From: Anthonomus grandis grandis
Taxonomy: Eukaryota; Arthropoda; Insecta; Coleoptera; Curculionidae
Reading direction: 5' to 3'
DNA length: 64,000 bases
NCBI RefSeq assembly: GCF_022605725.1
Contig: NC_065550.1
Coordinates: forward strand, 26,602,262-26,666,261
Part shown: in pieces, positions 1-10,700 of the stretch
Position numbering within the stretch: the stretch's first letter is position 1
How the letters are laid out: the number at the start of each line of letters is the position of its first letter
The notes under the pieces: model-generated
What the model saw: only the letters and a program-made list of their open reading frames with translations
Told to the model about the DNA's origin: nothing
Databases searched by the model: none
Translations under genes and position numbers: made by a program

Positions 1-105
1 TTTTTTTTCCTTGTAATTTTTATTGACCTATAAAACTGTAAATTTTGACTAAATAAACCATTTTGATTTGATGATTTTGATTTAATAAATAGCGGGTTAA
101 GGACA
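1..105 (+). repeat. possible 3' tail of a LINE
   Basis: AT-rich stretch with an AATAAA-like word followed by repeated TTTGATTTGA-type units near 50-95. This is the kind of short repeated 3' tail seen on some insect LINEs. A similar tail occurs at 13400-13430. No coding remnant is attached inside the window, so this is only a suggestion. Confidence 0.25.
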
Positions 106-289
106 ACAAATCAAACCTACAGTTTTTAATTTAGACGCATTAAGTTTTAAGTTATTTTACTGCGCGTATTTATATATTACTTTCAGATCATTTCATAATT
201 TCCATTGCGGCTTCTTGCAGCGGGATTTATTTTAAATGAATGTCGTAATTGTGTATCGTCCGTAAAGCTTTGTATTTTACAAGTTTTTA

Positions 290-760
290 CAACGTCGAAC
301 ATATCGGAAATATTTACCAAGAATTGGCCCAAGGACTGAACCTTAGGGTACACCAATTTCACGATAATGTGAAAATTCCATGTTATCCATTACCACCATT
401 TTTGTGAAAACCAGATTGCCAATTGGAAATTATTTGGTTTTTTATGAAGTAGTCATAAAGCTGCCGCTGTAAATATTGTTCTAAAATTTTTGTGATGAAA
501 AAGTGCGAATATTTGAGATAGGATTAAGCTCTAACTAATTTTCAGGTTTACTAACCTTGGGAAAGGGTCTTATCGAAGCACATTTCTATACGTCCAAAGA
601 AAATACCCAATTTCCAAACAGCAATTTATGATATGCGTAAAATAGACACAATATTGAAACATTTCAGCTGAAATACCATCATAACCATAAGGTCATTTAT
701 AATTGTTAAAATTTCATGCAAAGTTGCGAATTTAAATGAGAAACTTGAATTTGGCATTTT
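290..760 (-). pseudogene. decayed LINE reverse transcriptase fragment
   Basis: On the minus strand, broken frames read a DGISAEMF-like stretch, then CLEIGYF, and further along GVP*GSVLGPI. This is the order of the LINE reverse-transcriptase palm (a DGIP-type start, then the GVPQGSVLGP motif). Several stops and frameshifts are present, and the region between the two motifs looks shortened. No start codon or endonuclease domain is visible. It is an old non-LTR relic, probably jockey-like; the clade cannot be fixed from this fragment. Confidence 0.5.
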
Positions 761-1561
761 TATAAAAATTTGCTGTGCCAGGGCAACTATTTAAAGGGCT
801 ATATACTGAAGAAAAGTAATTATTTATGGCATTTATGGATTCTTTAAATGTTCAGGAATTAGGCAATTATTTTTATTTTTTAAATATAAATTATTTATTG
901 CTTTCCATAGTTTTTTATTGTCATTTTTATGCTGATGTGATTTCAAAAAAGTTTTCTTTTCAACTGCTTTACAATAGTATTTCTCATTTGTTTGTAAAAA
1001 CTCCAATTAATATATATTTAAAAACAAAAGCAAAACATACAGTTCAATGATATTTTAAACTAAATTAAATTGTTTAGTATTTATGTTGCCAGGCACACGT
1101 TATTGAAAAAACATTAGTGCATATAATATTTTGTACTTTTTAAATAATCGTTTCTTATTATGTAATTTTGCAAAATTTTGATACTTTGATTACCTACTAT
1201 ATAACGATAAAGTACATCAAAATCTTAGACAGACCGAAGTGGCCAGATGTGGAGAAACTATTAGACGCATCTTGATCTAATTTACCAGTAAGTGAGTTAT
1301 CAAAGTTCGGTTATAGCACAAAGACAAAGCTTGTCCCTTCTGGAAATCTTACGGAACATTTTAAGGGCCCGTCGGGTTCTTGTACATCATCACTTTCTGG
1401 GATGATTGAGTTTTGTTAAGTGAAGTTTTTTCAGTGTTTAAGAAAACAATAGTTGAAGCTCTTTAAAACCAGCATATTTTTTTAGAAGAAAACTAAAAGA
1501 AACGTATTTAATTTTTAGGGGATGTAACGTATACTGGGCGATGAATTTTTAACTAACATAT
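761..1561. other. no recognisable gene
   Basis: AT-rich sequence with one 74-codon open stretch (826-1050, plus) rich in Phe, Leu and Tyr codons. It has no motif and the composition expected of random AT-rich DNA. I see nothing supportable here. Confidence 0.5.
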
Positions 1562-2992
1562 TTGAAGCCAACGTTTGGAAGAAAGGTGTTCGTTCGGTTA
1601 AAATCGTCTTCTTTTGGGTTGTGCAAAACTGCTTCTAAGGCATTTAACTTTCGTAAGGCAAATTTTCCTCTTCTATATGAATTAATCTTGAATATTGATT
1701 GGAAGCAATTGTTTGAATGCACAGACGTTAACAAAGCCTGTGACATTTTATATAACTTAATTAATAATGTTTTTAAAACCACTGCACCATTAAAAATTAA
1801 TCGGAAACGAAGATATCCCCCTTGGTACACTTCTGAGATCATTCGCTTAATTGAAAATAAACAATTAGCTTGCAAAAAATATATAAAACACAAAACTAAC
1901 TATTACTATGAAATATTTCGAAATGCTAGACTAACTCTTAAAATACTACTTGATAGTACATTTCTAAATTATTTACGTCAATTACAAAATAATATCCACG
2001 CTGACAGTTCTCAGTTTTGGACATACATACAGATAAAGAAGGGCGACTCCAGAATAATAGGTGTGGTGAAAGATGGCACTAACGAGTTATCGGATACCAA
2101 GTCAATAGTCGAGGCTTTTGCTAATTTCTTCCAGAGCGTTTTCATTGATTCAGATGCAAGCAACTTTGATCCTCATACTTTACTGCATAATCAAAACATA
2201 GTCTTAATTAATCCTGTTCAAGAGTCCGATATAATCGAAGCATCCAAAAAACTCAAAAACAGATTAACATGTGGTACCGATTCTATTCCAAGCTTTTTAG
2301 TTAAAGACTGCGTTACACCTTTAGCGAAACCATTAGCTCACATTTTTAACTTATCCATTCAAACAGGTTCGTTTCCGTCTTGTTGGAAGATCACTCGAGT
2401 TATTCCAGTTTTTAAAAAGGGCGACAAATCAGAACTTAGAAACTATAGACCGATATCAATTCTATGCAATTTTTCTAATCTTTTTGAAATTTGTATACAC
2501 AAACAATTACACGCACAAGTAAGTACACTAATATCGCCCGATCAACATGGTTTTATGAAACGAAGATCATGTATCACTAATTTATGTTGTCTTTCCGAAT
2601 ACATATCAATGTCAAGCCCTAAACAACAGAAATCAAGTGGATGTTCTGTACATGGATTTTCAGAAGGCTTTCGATCAAGTAGATATCACTATTTCATTGA
2701 TAAAACTTTATTATCTGGGTTGCTCTGAAAATGTATTAAAATTATTTTCTTCGTACCTTCTAGACCGAATGCAGTTTGTCGAAATCGACGGTTTTCGCTC
2801 CAATCAATACATCGTAAGATCTGGTGTCCCACAGGGTGCGAACTTGGGACCGCTTCTTTTTTTGTTGTTTATCAATGACCTTGCACTGACTATTTTATGT
2901 CTTAAACTACTTTTTTGCAGACGATTTAAAAATTTATAGAAAAATAGAAACCATTTGATTAACAACTGCTTCAATCTGAACTAAATAATATA
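1562..2992 (+). pseudogene. LINE pol relic, 5' part (jockey-like), split by a mariner
   Basis: A 388-codon open frame (1562-2728) covers the linker and the N-terminal half of a non-LTR reverse transcriptase. It has the order PPWYTSEI, then DSIPSFLVKDC, then VIPVFKKGD, NYRPISIL and QHGFMKRRS. A frameshift near 2635 moves the reading to a second frame with MDFQKAFDQVD (palm, catalytic D), SGVPQGANLGPLLF and FINDL. A further shift leads to the catalytic FADD near 2920. The frame then meets the end of the mariner at 2991. No endonuclease or ORF1 is seen upstream, so the copy is probably 5'-truncated. The motif order fits jockey/CR1-group LINEs. The polymerase continues at 5134 on the other side of the insertion. 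Confidence 0.85.
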
Positions 2993-3329
2993 CAGGGTGT
3001 TCATTTATAAACTGACACATTTTAACTGCTTATAAGTCGAGAACGAAAAATGACAACAATGTGCGGTTTTCACAGAACTTCATCAATATTTTTAAAGTTT
3101 TTTTTGACAGTGTTGCCAAGTTTCAAAATTTACCTGAAATAGGAGGAAAAAACTGATGATTTTCAAAGGACGATTTCTCAAAAATTTTAAATGTAACACC
3201 CTGTACTTTTTAATTTCACGTGAAAGCCTGTTAAATCCCCTTTCTGAAAATGTATAAATTTTCTTAAATTCATTATTTTTTTTTACAAATCCAATTTTAG
3301 TAAATGACACCTTTTTGAAAATTTTCCTA
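2991..3329 (+). repeat. left TIR of mariner 1
   Basis: About 339 bp that reappear inverted at 4793-5133 with scattered mismatches. It starts TACAGGGTGTTC and ends near GAAAATTTTCCTA. It holds an inverted internal GTAACACCCTGTA at 3193-3205. Confidence 0.85.
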
Positions 3330-3533
3330 CAATAAATACCTATTAAATAACATTCTCGGTATCAAGTGACAACAATACCAATTGTAGCTTGTCAAGGAGG
3401 CTGTGAGTTGCACAATTTGTTTTGTGGGCTTTAACTAATGTCAAATCTTTTTAATATCATTCGTTGGGCAGTCCCAATAATTTGATTTCTATATGAATTT
3501 TTGCATTTTTTAAAGATTTTGAAAGATTTAAAT

Positions 3534-4616
3534 ATGTTTACCACCCGGGAAAAGGCACGTTGCGTGTTATTATTTAGTGAATGCAAATCAGTTACGTAGA
3601 CGAGAAGAAGATTTAGGCTGATTTTTGAAAGGGCTCCACCTTCACGCAATTCTATACTTCATTGGGTACGCTAATTTTCCCAGGAGGGAACAGTTAAAAG
3701 AAAAGCCTACGAGAACAAACTTACTATAGATAGACTACTTAGAACAAACCTAAATGCACAAGATAATCAGTTGGATGATATTTTGCTGGTAAAAGAAGTG
3801 TTGTCCTTAAACAATAACCAAATATCTATTAGGAAGATAGGTCAAACGACAAATTTGTCAAAAAGTAAAGTACATAAAATTCTAAAAATAATTAAGTTTA
3901 AAGCCTACAAAATTCAAACTTTCAAAAAAATAGAAAATCGCGCGCTTGAAAAAAGATATTTAATGTCCGAAACACTACTGGATCTTTTTAGAAATGAGCC
4001 GGATACCAATTTAATAATGTCTGATGAGGCAACATTTCACATCAGTGGTCGAGTAAATAAGCATAACTGCCGAATTTGGGGAGATGAAAATCCTCGAGTG
4101 TATAACGAATTTGAAAGAGATTCTCCTAAGCTGAATGTTTGGTGTGCAGTACCGAAATCTAAAATTTATGAGCCATTTTTTTTTCAAGAAGCAACAGTGA
4201 ATGGAAACAATTACACCGATATGTTGGAAACATTTTTTTATCCTCAACTTCAGCAGGATGGAATTTTAGACACGGTCTACTTCCAGCAAGACGCTGCACC
4301 ACCACACTTCTCCAGGGACGCAAGGGATTTCTTAGATATTACTTTTGGAAACAGATGGATAGGGCGAGCAGGTCCAATCGAGTGGGCACCTTATTCTCCC
4401 GATCTAACCATTCCAGATTTTTTTATATGGGGATATGTAAAAGACCGTTGCTACAATCCAACTCCAAGAAATTTGGATGAACTGCGCAACAACATAGTAA
4501 ACGTTTTCAACCAAATTACACCGCGAATGCTACAAAACGCCTTCGGCAACTTATTTCCCCGTCTACATTTGTGTTCCGAGCAAAATGGGGGTCATATTCA
4601 GCAGCTAATTTATTAG
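3534..4616 (+). pseudogene. mariner transposase (DD41D), two in-frame stops
   Basis: Read from the ATG at 3534, the frame runs about 360 codons to the stop at 4614-4616. That length matches the intact relative at 10477-11617. A TAG and a TAA interrupt the N-terminal helix-turn-helix part, and the uninterrupted part begins near 3771. Catalytic residues are visible: D in IMSDEATFH, D in YFQQDAAPPHF, and the third D in LTIPDFFIWGY. I count 41 residues between the second and third D. The signature WAPYSPDL precedes the third D, and the second helix-turn-helix lies around SIRKIGQTTNLSKSKVHKIL. The protein would bind the TIRs and cut and paste the element. The catalytic domain is open but the stops make the copy likely inactive. 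Confidence 0.88.
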
Positions 4617-4792
4617 TTATAAATTATAATTAATTTCTTCAATTGTTTGTTGTTAAAATTGTTGTAAATAGTTGTAATTTAATACATAGAATAAATACTT
4701 TTTATAGACATGGAAATAGCGCAAATTATTTAATTATGATCATGCTAAAGTGATACATAGGAAAATGTTCATCAATCACCGAATATGTATTC

Positions 4793-5133
4793 TAGGAAAA
4801 TTTTCAAAAAGGTGTCATTTGCTAAAAGTGGCTCTGTAAAAAAATAATAATGAATTTTAGACATTATATACATTTTCGGAAAGGGGATTTAACAGGCTTT
4901 CATGTCAAATTAAAAAGTACAGGGTGTTACATTTAAAATTTTTGAGAAATCGGCCTTTGAAAATCATTAATTTTTTTTCTCCCATTTCAGGTAAATTTTG
5001 AAACTTGGCAACACTGTCAAAAAAAACTTTAAAAATATTGATGAAGTTCTGTGAAAACCGCACATTGTTGTCATTTTTCGTTCTCGACTTATAAGCAGTT
5101 AAAATGTGTCAGTTTATAAATGGACACCCGGTA
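4793..5133 (+). repeat. right TIR of mariner 1
   Basis: Inverted partner of 2991-3329, ending GGACACCCGGTA at the TA duplication. The internal inverted motif TACAGGGTGTTAC lies at 4918-4930. Confidence 0.85.
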
Positions 5134-5869
5134 TATGACTGGTGTCGGAATAACAGACTTTTTCTTAATGTGTCAAAGTGTTTTCAGGTAACTCTTTGTA
5201 GAAACAAAAATTTTATTCAGCATAATTATGAAATACAAAATATTCTTTTGACTAGGTGTCTTGAAATTAAAGATTTGGGTGTTACTTTTGACCAAAATTT
5301 CAACTTTAAAAAAATTATATCCATAATACAGTTATAGCAGCATCCAGATCTCTGGGTTTTATAATTAGAAATTGTCGCACTTTTGATGAAGTTAGGGTGG
5401 TGTAGTGCTTATATTGCTCATTTGTTCACTCCAAGCTTGAGTACGCTTCAATTATATGGCATCCAGTATATCAGGTGGAGATTGATAAAATTAAGTCAAT
5501 TCAGCATAGATTTTTAAAATATTGACCGATGGTGTTTATCCAGAAAGAGGAACATGTCAAGATATAATGCTTGCACGTTTTAACATGAAAGTCTTAGCCG
5601 ACCGCCGTGTGGTAGCGGCCGTGGTCTTTTTATATAAGTTAGTTAATTATAAAATCGACTATAGCTCATTGTTAAATCAAATTTACTTTGTTGTTCCCAG
5701 ATTAAACTTTAGAAACTCTCGAACATTTCAGTGTAATAGAGCAATAAATAAAATTTTTAGAAGGTCGCCGATTTATTATATGTGTAACTTATTTAATACT
5801 CTTTGTAACCACAACTTGGACCTCTTTGTTGCTTCAATGTCTTTCTTAGTAGGATTTCTTAATCAATAA
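5134..5869 (+). pseudogene. LINE pol relic, 3' part (resumes after the mariner)
   Basis: Directly after the mariner the plus strand reads YDWCRNNRLFLNVSKC, then EIKDLGVTFDQ. After frameshifts it reads SRSLGFIIRN, LEYASIIWHPVY and IQHRFLKY, and ends with a 115-codon stretch to the stop at 5869. This is the standard thumb and C-terminal order of jockey-like LINE polymerases. Taking one copy of the TA duplication, the residues before 2991 (LNNI) continue in frame into YDW, so this and 1562-2992 are one element. Frameshifts near 5337 and 5520 show it was already decaying. A 391-bp tandem dimer follows its 3' end. Confidence 0.85.
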
Positions 5870-5904
5870 TCTTAAATCTTGAATTTCTCTTAGAGATTTT
5901 GATT

Positions 5905-6570
5905 AGAGCCCATTTTAGGGCTCAAAAAAATCGTCAAAATTGGCATTTTTGCTAATTTTTAAAGTGTACGCATTCCCTTAGATCTTCATATATCCCGTTA
6001 TAAACTGGTATAATCATCCTGGCTCATATCTTGTTATAATCCGATATTTTCGGGATGTATGGGATGAAAGCAAGACGCTGATATTATAGCTCGTTCAATA
6101 TCGAAAAAAAAATTTTTGCTGAAAAAAATCCATGTCCCGAAAATTGAAAAAACCCAAACTTTAAAGGCCTAATATATCAGCTTCTATGGACACTATTGTA
6201 AAAATTCCGACGGTTTTTTCTTAGTTTCACTCTCCTGACAACGAGACCATTCGCAAAGTCTTAAGCTCTTTTATTAGCCGAGATCTTGCATTTTTAGAGC
6301 CAATTTTAGGGCTCAAAAAAATCGTCAAAATTGACATTCTTGCTAATTTTCAAAGTGTTCTTAGATCTGCTCATCTCCCGTTATAACCTGGTATTTTCGT
6401 GATGTATGGGAAGACGCTGAAATAGCTGGTACATTATCGAAACAATTTTTTTTTTGCTAAAAAAAATCCATGTCTGGATGGATGTACCCGAAAATTAAAA
6501 AAAAAACAAACTTTGAAGGTCGATATATTCGCTTCTATGGGCACTATCGTAAATATTCCAAGGGGTTTTT
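5905..6570. repeat. 391-bp tandem repeat, about 1.7 copies
   Basis: A unit starting AGAGCCCATTTTAGGGCTC at 5905 recurs at 6296 (AGAGCCAATTTTAGGGCTC), giving a 391-bp period. The copies share AAAAAAATCGTCAAAATTG, the CCCGTTATAA stretch, GTATGGGA and AATCCATGTC in the same order. The second copy is shorter through small deletions. No coding frame runs through it. It directly follows the LINE 3' end and may be a fragment of a satellite array. Confidence 0.75.
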
Positions 6571-7419
6571 CTTAGTTCTAAGGGATTAAATATCAATTTT
6601 TTAGGATAAATCTGATTTTAAGCAAAAAAAAAATAAAAATGATTTCATTAAAATGAATTCATTCATTTGAGTCCAAAAATTCATTCAAAAAAATGTATTG
6701 AGTGCTATCTGCAATTTTTTTAAAATTAATTTTATATATTCGTTTAAGGATATATTAAATTACTTAAGCCAGCTTAGAAAGTTCTTTGAAAATATTTTCG
6801 ATTTACGAATTGATTTAAGTAATGTCAAGTTAAAAATAGTCACGTAAATCTACTTTAGTTTAAAATAGCATAACGTCTTACTTCATTTTAGGGTTTTAGT
6901 TTCAACTTCAATCGATCTTTTTATTGATACTTCGGACAGGATTTAACTTTCTGCAGGTCAATTGATAATTCAGACATATTTACTTTACAATTTTACTGTG
7001 TTTTGTTAAATTTAATTGTAATATTGAGTCACTCAAAGACTTGTATAAAGCAACGAACGCGGAGAAGTCTCCACAGCATGGTGAAGGAACCGCCTAAAAA
7101 TCAATGCATAAAATATGTCGATTATTGTATCGACTTCTAGGAACATTTAGTTAAGATTACTCAGGCAATAAATATCAGAAAATTGCATCAGTTTTAAAAA
7201 TATATATAATAAACAAGCTTGAATCCTATGTATAGCTTTCCACAACATGGTGATAAAGCTAGATTAAAAATCAATGCACGGTAGATTTACATTTCTGAAT
7301 ATCGATCATTCGGATCGATAATCAGACTTCACTTTCTGATGTTAGATGGTGCATTTTGTTACTGTAAGTTAATAAGATATTTGCTGAAATAATTAATTCA
7401 AACGATAAACATAAAAGAT
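6571..7419. other. non-coding, weak two-copy direct repeat
   Basis: AT-rich spacer downstream of the DLST 3' end. The only structure I see is a direct repeat with a period of about 169 bp: TCCACAGCATGGTGA near 7069 and TCCACAACATGGTGA near 7239, each followed by AAAAATCAATGCA. No gene is evident. Confidence 0.45.
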
Positions 7420-7421
7420 AA

Positions 7422-7427
7422 TTTATT
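7422..7427 (-). terminator. candidate polyadenylation signal of DLST
   Basis: TTTATT on the plus strand is AATAAA on the minus strand, about 190 nt after the DLST stop codon. It is a plausible 3'-end signal, unproven without transcript data. Confidence 0.45.
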
Positions 7428-7619
7428 TAACAAATAAATAATACAATGTAGAACATACAAGGGGAAATTAAAATAAAAACATCATTAAAAGAAAAAAAAG
7501 AAATAATACATGGTAAAACGTGTTCGCTTGATTGAAAAAGGCTTGGAGCACTTTCAATATGAAACCTATGGAACGACGTCGATAAGACGTGGGGTCTTAC
7601 GTATATCAGGAAAAGAAAT

Positions 7620-7754
7620 CTAAAGTCCCGCCAGTACTACTCGAGGATCTTCGACTGCGGACTTGATTTTACGTAGGAAAAGAACGGCCTCACGACCGTC
7701 AATCAGCCGGTGATCGTAGGTCAGGGCGACGTACATCATTGGTCTTACTACAAC
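7620..7754 (-). CDS. DLST: DLST exon 10 (active site, stop)
   Basis: Encodes RPMMYVALTYDHRLIDGREA with the catalytic His and Asp, then the C-terminal PRVVLAGL and TAG. Acceptor TTTTTTAG. Confidence 0.97.
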   Translation of the reverse strand, partial: VVVRPMMYVALTYDHRLIDGREAVLFLRKIKSAVEDPRVVLAGL

Positions 7755-10700
7755 CTAAAAAATAAATATTACATTACAAAAGTTAATATAAACATTTGAG
7801 CCATGTTTGGGTTAAAAATAGGAATTTTTCCTACAAACATACGTCCCAAAGTTATAAATTTTTATTTATGTCTAAGGTTTTTTCATATTCAACTGTTGTG
7901 GTTATAACTTATAATATTTCAAATTTCTTAGCAGAAATAGGAAATGGAAGGTGTAGCAGGTTTAGGATCTGAAATAAAAATTGATTATATTCCAGAAAAA
8001 GTGACGACATTTCGACCTTTATTTATGCCACCTTCAGGCCTGGATATATCCAGTTATAATGTAGTGTTATAACACGTTACAGTTTACAAACGTTTTTTTA
8101 CAGGTATGGGATTTTAGAAGCTTACCTGTCCTTTTATTGCCACGGGCCTGTCAAACGTGCCGTGCATTCCCAATATAGCAGATTGTGGTGGATTGATAAT
8201 GGGAGTGCCCATCAGTGACCCAAAGACTCCGCCATTGGATACGGTGAAGGTACCACCGTCCATGTCTTCAACAGCTATCTGGCCTAAGAGAGAGAAGTCA
8301 CGTCAAGCAAGGACACAATAATTGACCAGAATATCTTATGTGAACCGCTATATAAAGTTAAAAAATTTATTGAATACATTTACAGTATTTAGCAACAAGT
8401 TTTTAGCATTTAGTTTTTAATTATGACACTTGCTTTTGTGGTGGAGCAATTTTTTAAGTATCTAATATTATTATCTTGGTCGAAAATTATAGTTAAGTTT
8501 TCGTCTTTTAAAAATATTTAGAACCATTCAGATTTTAGAAATGTTTAATGTCTAAAAACAGAGTTTCAGTAAGAAAATATTGCTTACATTAATTTAGTTT
8601 ACAGTATTTGTAGCTAAATTAATTGTAGCACTGTAGTAATTCGATAAGAAAGTATTATAATGTACATAAAAATAAAGCTGGTATATTTTAAATACGTTGA
8701 GTGTGTCGTATCCTTATGACAACCAAAAGGACTGAACTGTGCATGAATATTGAAGTGCCAACAGAAATCGTAATAAATTAGTGTGATCACAGCGATGTTC
8801 ACTACATACAAAATATAAATACAAAAAGCACTTGATTAATGTTAAAATAAACTAAATAATTTAAGTCATGTCTTGATTTAAAGGTACACAATTAAGCAAA
8901 TGGTGAATTATTAGAGCATTATTTGTTGTAGAATTGTTGAGTAAAGGTTTGTAACTGCAAATGGAAAACATGCTTATTTTTTTAAAGATTATAAATGGGA
9001 CTTCTGGAAACTGGAATAAGGTGCTACACAATGGTACAATGTAATGTAAAGTTTAAGTCGAGAACTCAGTAAAAATCACTACTATTGATTTCAGTCGACA
9101 TTAAATAAAACAAGTTTGGACATTAAATACACGAACGATTATATTATCAAAACCTGTGGCTATAAAAAATCACATTGTAAACCTTGATATTTCTGGTAGT
9201 TTTACATTATTTGCGGTTGACGGAACACTTCTTGGACTGATACAAGTGTGGTGATAATGACTGAGATTATTAACTGTGACTTAAATTTAATCAAGGCTGG
9301 TGTGACTCAAATAAACTATGTGTTAATATATTGAAAACAAACATCATGTATTTTAAATAGTGATTAGCTTGAAATCGCGACTTTGAAAAATGCACTACGA
9401 ATCAAATTTGTGGAGCGGCAAATTGACAACAAGTTGAAATTTGAAAGTCAAGTTACAAACTTAAATTATAAATTGTCACAAGTCCTTTGCTTTAAGGGCA
9501 ATTTTAAATGAGTTAAATATAACTACAGGGTGTCCCCTTTCAAATGGTCAAAAATGCTAGAGTATATACAGGAACCATAAAGAAGTAGTTTAAGATATTT
9601 TGATGATACCGATGGTCGGAAGAGCGCCGTTTCCAAAATAGAGGGTGTTGAAATCTTTAAAAAAAGTAGATTTTTTTTTCTTCGTATTAAAAACGCCTAT
9701 AGCGATTTGAATGAAACTTTTAGATTTAAATGATAGATGGTAAGGCAACTTTTTAAGGATTGTAGCACATGTACACTGTGTCCCATTTTGGATGAGACTG
9801 CAGGGTATCTCTGTCATTTTTTAAGATAGGGCTTTGCGGTTTTCGCGACCCTGTATCACTTTTTTTTTTAACTTTTAAAGCCACAAACAGAAATATTCTA
9901 ACTACTTTTATTCCTGAAATACAGGGTGAAAACGAAAATGTTCACTTTTGGAGATGTTATTATTTCTCAGGCCCTGTCTAAGATAGAATAAAAATGAAAA
10001 CTGCTTATAATAGATATTTTTACATAAAAGTCAGTGGCGTATTTAATTTTTTTTTCTAATGCACTGTTTTTAAGATTGGGCACAAACTTGGTATTTTTTA
10101 AATGGAACACCCTGTATATTTTAACGTCAAATTTTTGCATTTTTTTTTTCTGAATACATTGATGTATCACAACCTATTCTTTAGTAAATTTTAGCTTCAA
10201 AAATCAGAAAAATCCATATTTATTTTTGTTTTTAATAGTAGGCCATGAATTCTTACACACATGCATTTAATTATTACTTTTAAAACGCCATGTGATTTAA
10301 ACCTGTTTATTTAACTATATTTTAAACATTAACTTAAAATATTAATATAAACATAAAAATGTTAAAAACAAAAAAAATATATCGGACCAGGTTTAACATT
10401 AAAAACTAATTAGTAATTACAAGAATCAAATTAGAAAATTAATTACAAAAACCAAAAAAAAACAACAAATATAAATTTAATAAAACTGTTCAAACTGCTG
10501 TCCATTTTGTCTTATACAAAAACCACATACAGTCTGTATTCGTCTTAAGGCATTTAAAATTATAAAGGGTTGCCTTTGTAAGTTTATGAATGCTTCTTTA
10601 GTTGTCGCTCGGAGTTCATTTATATTATTATGCCGATTTGCATAAATTTTATTTTTTAGGTACGACCATACAAAAAAGTCCAAAACACTTAAGTCCGGTG

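Larger units (their letters stand above)
2991..5133 (+). mobile_element. DD41D mariner-like transposon inserted in a LINE
   Basis: A 2.1-kb element bounded by TA (2991-2992 and 5132-5133). The terminal sequences are TACAGGGTGTTC on the left and, reversed, TACCGGGTGTCC on the right. The terminal inverted repeats are about 340 bp each and enclose one transposase gene on the plus strand. Insertion was into the reverse transcriptase of a jockey-like LINE, and removing the element with one TA restores the LINE frame. Each arm carries an internal, inverted copy of the CAGGGTGTTAC motif. The transposase has two in-frame stops, so the copy is probably non-autonomous. TA targeting, the TIRs and the D..D..D triad place it in the Tc1/mariner superfamily. 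Confidence 0.9.

Noticed and set aside
1549..1893. 114-codon minus-strand open frame
   Set aside because: Antisense of the LINE polymerase beginning at 1562.
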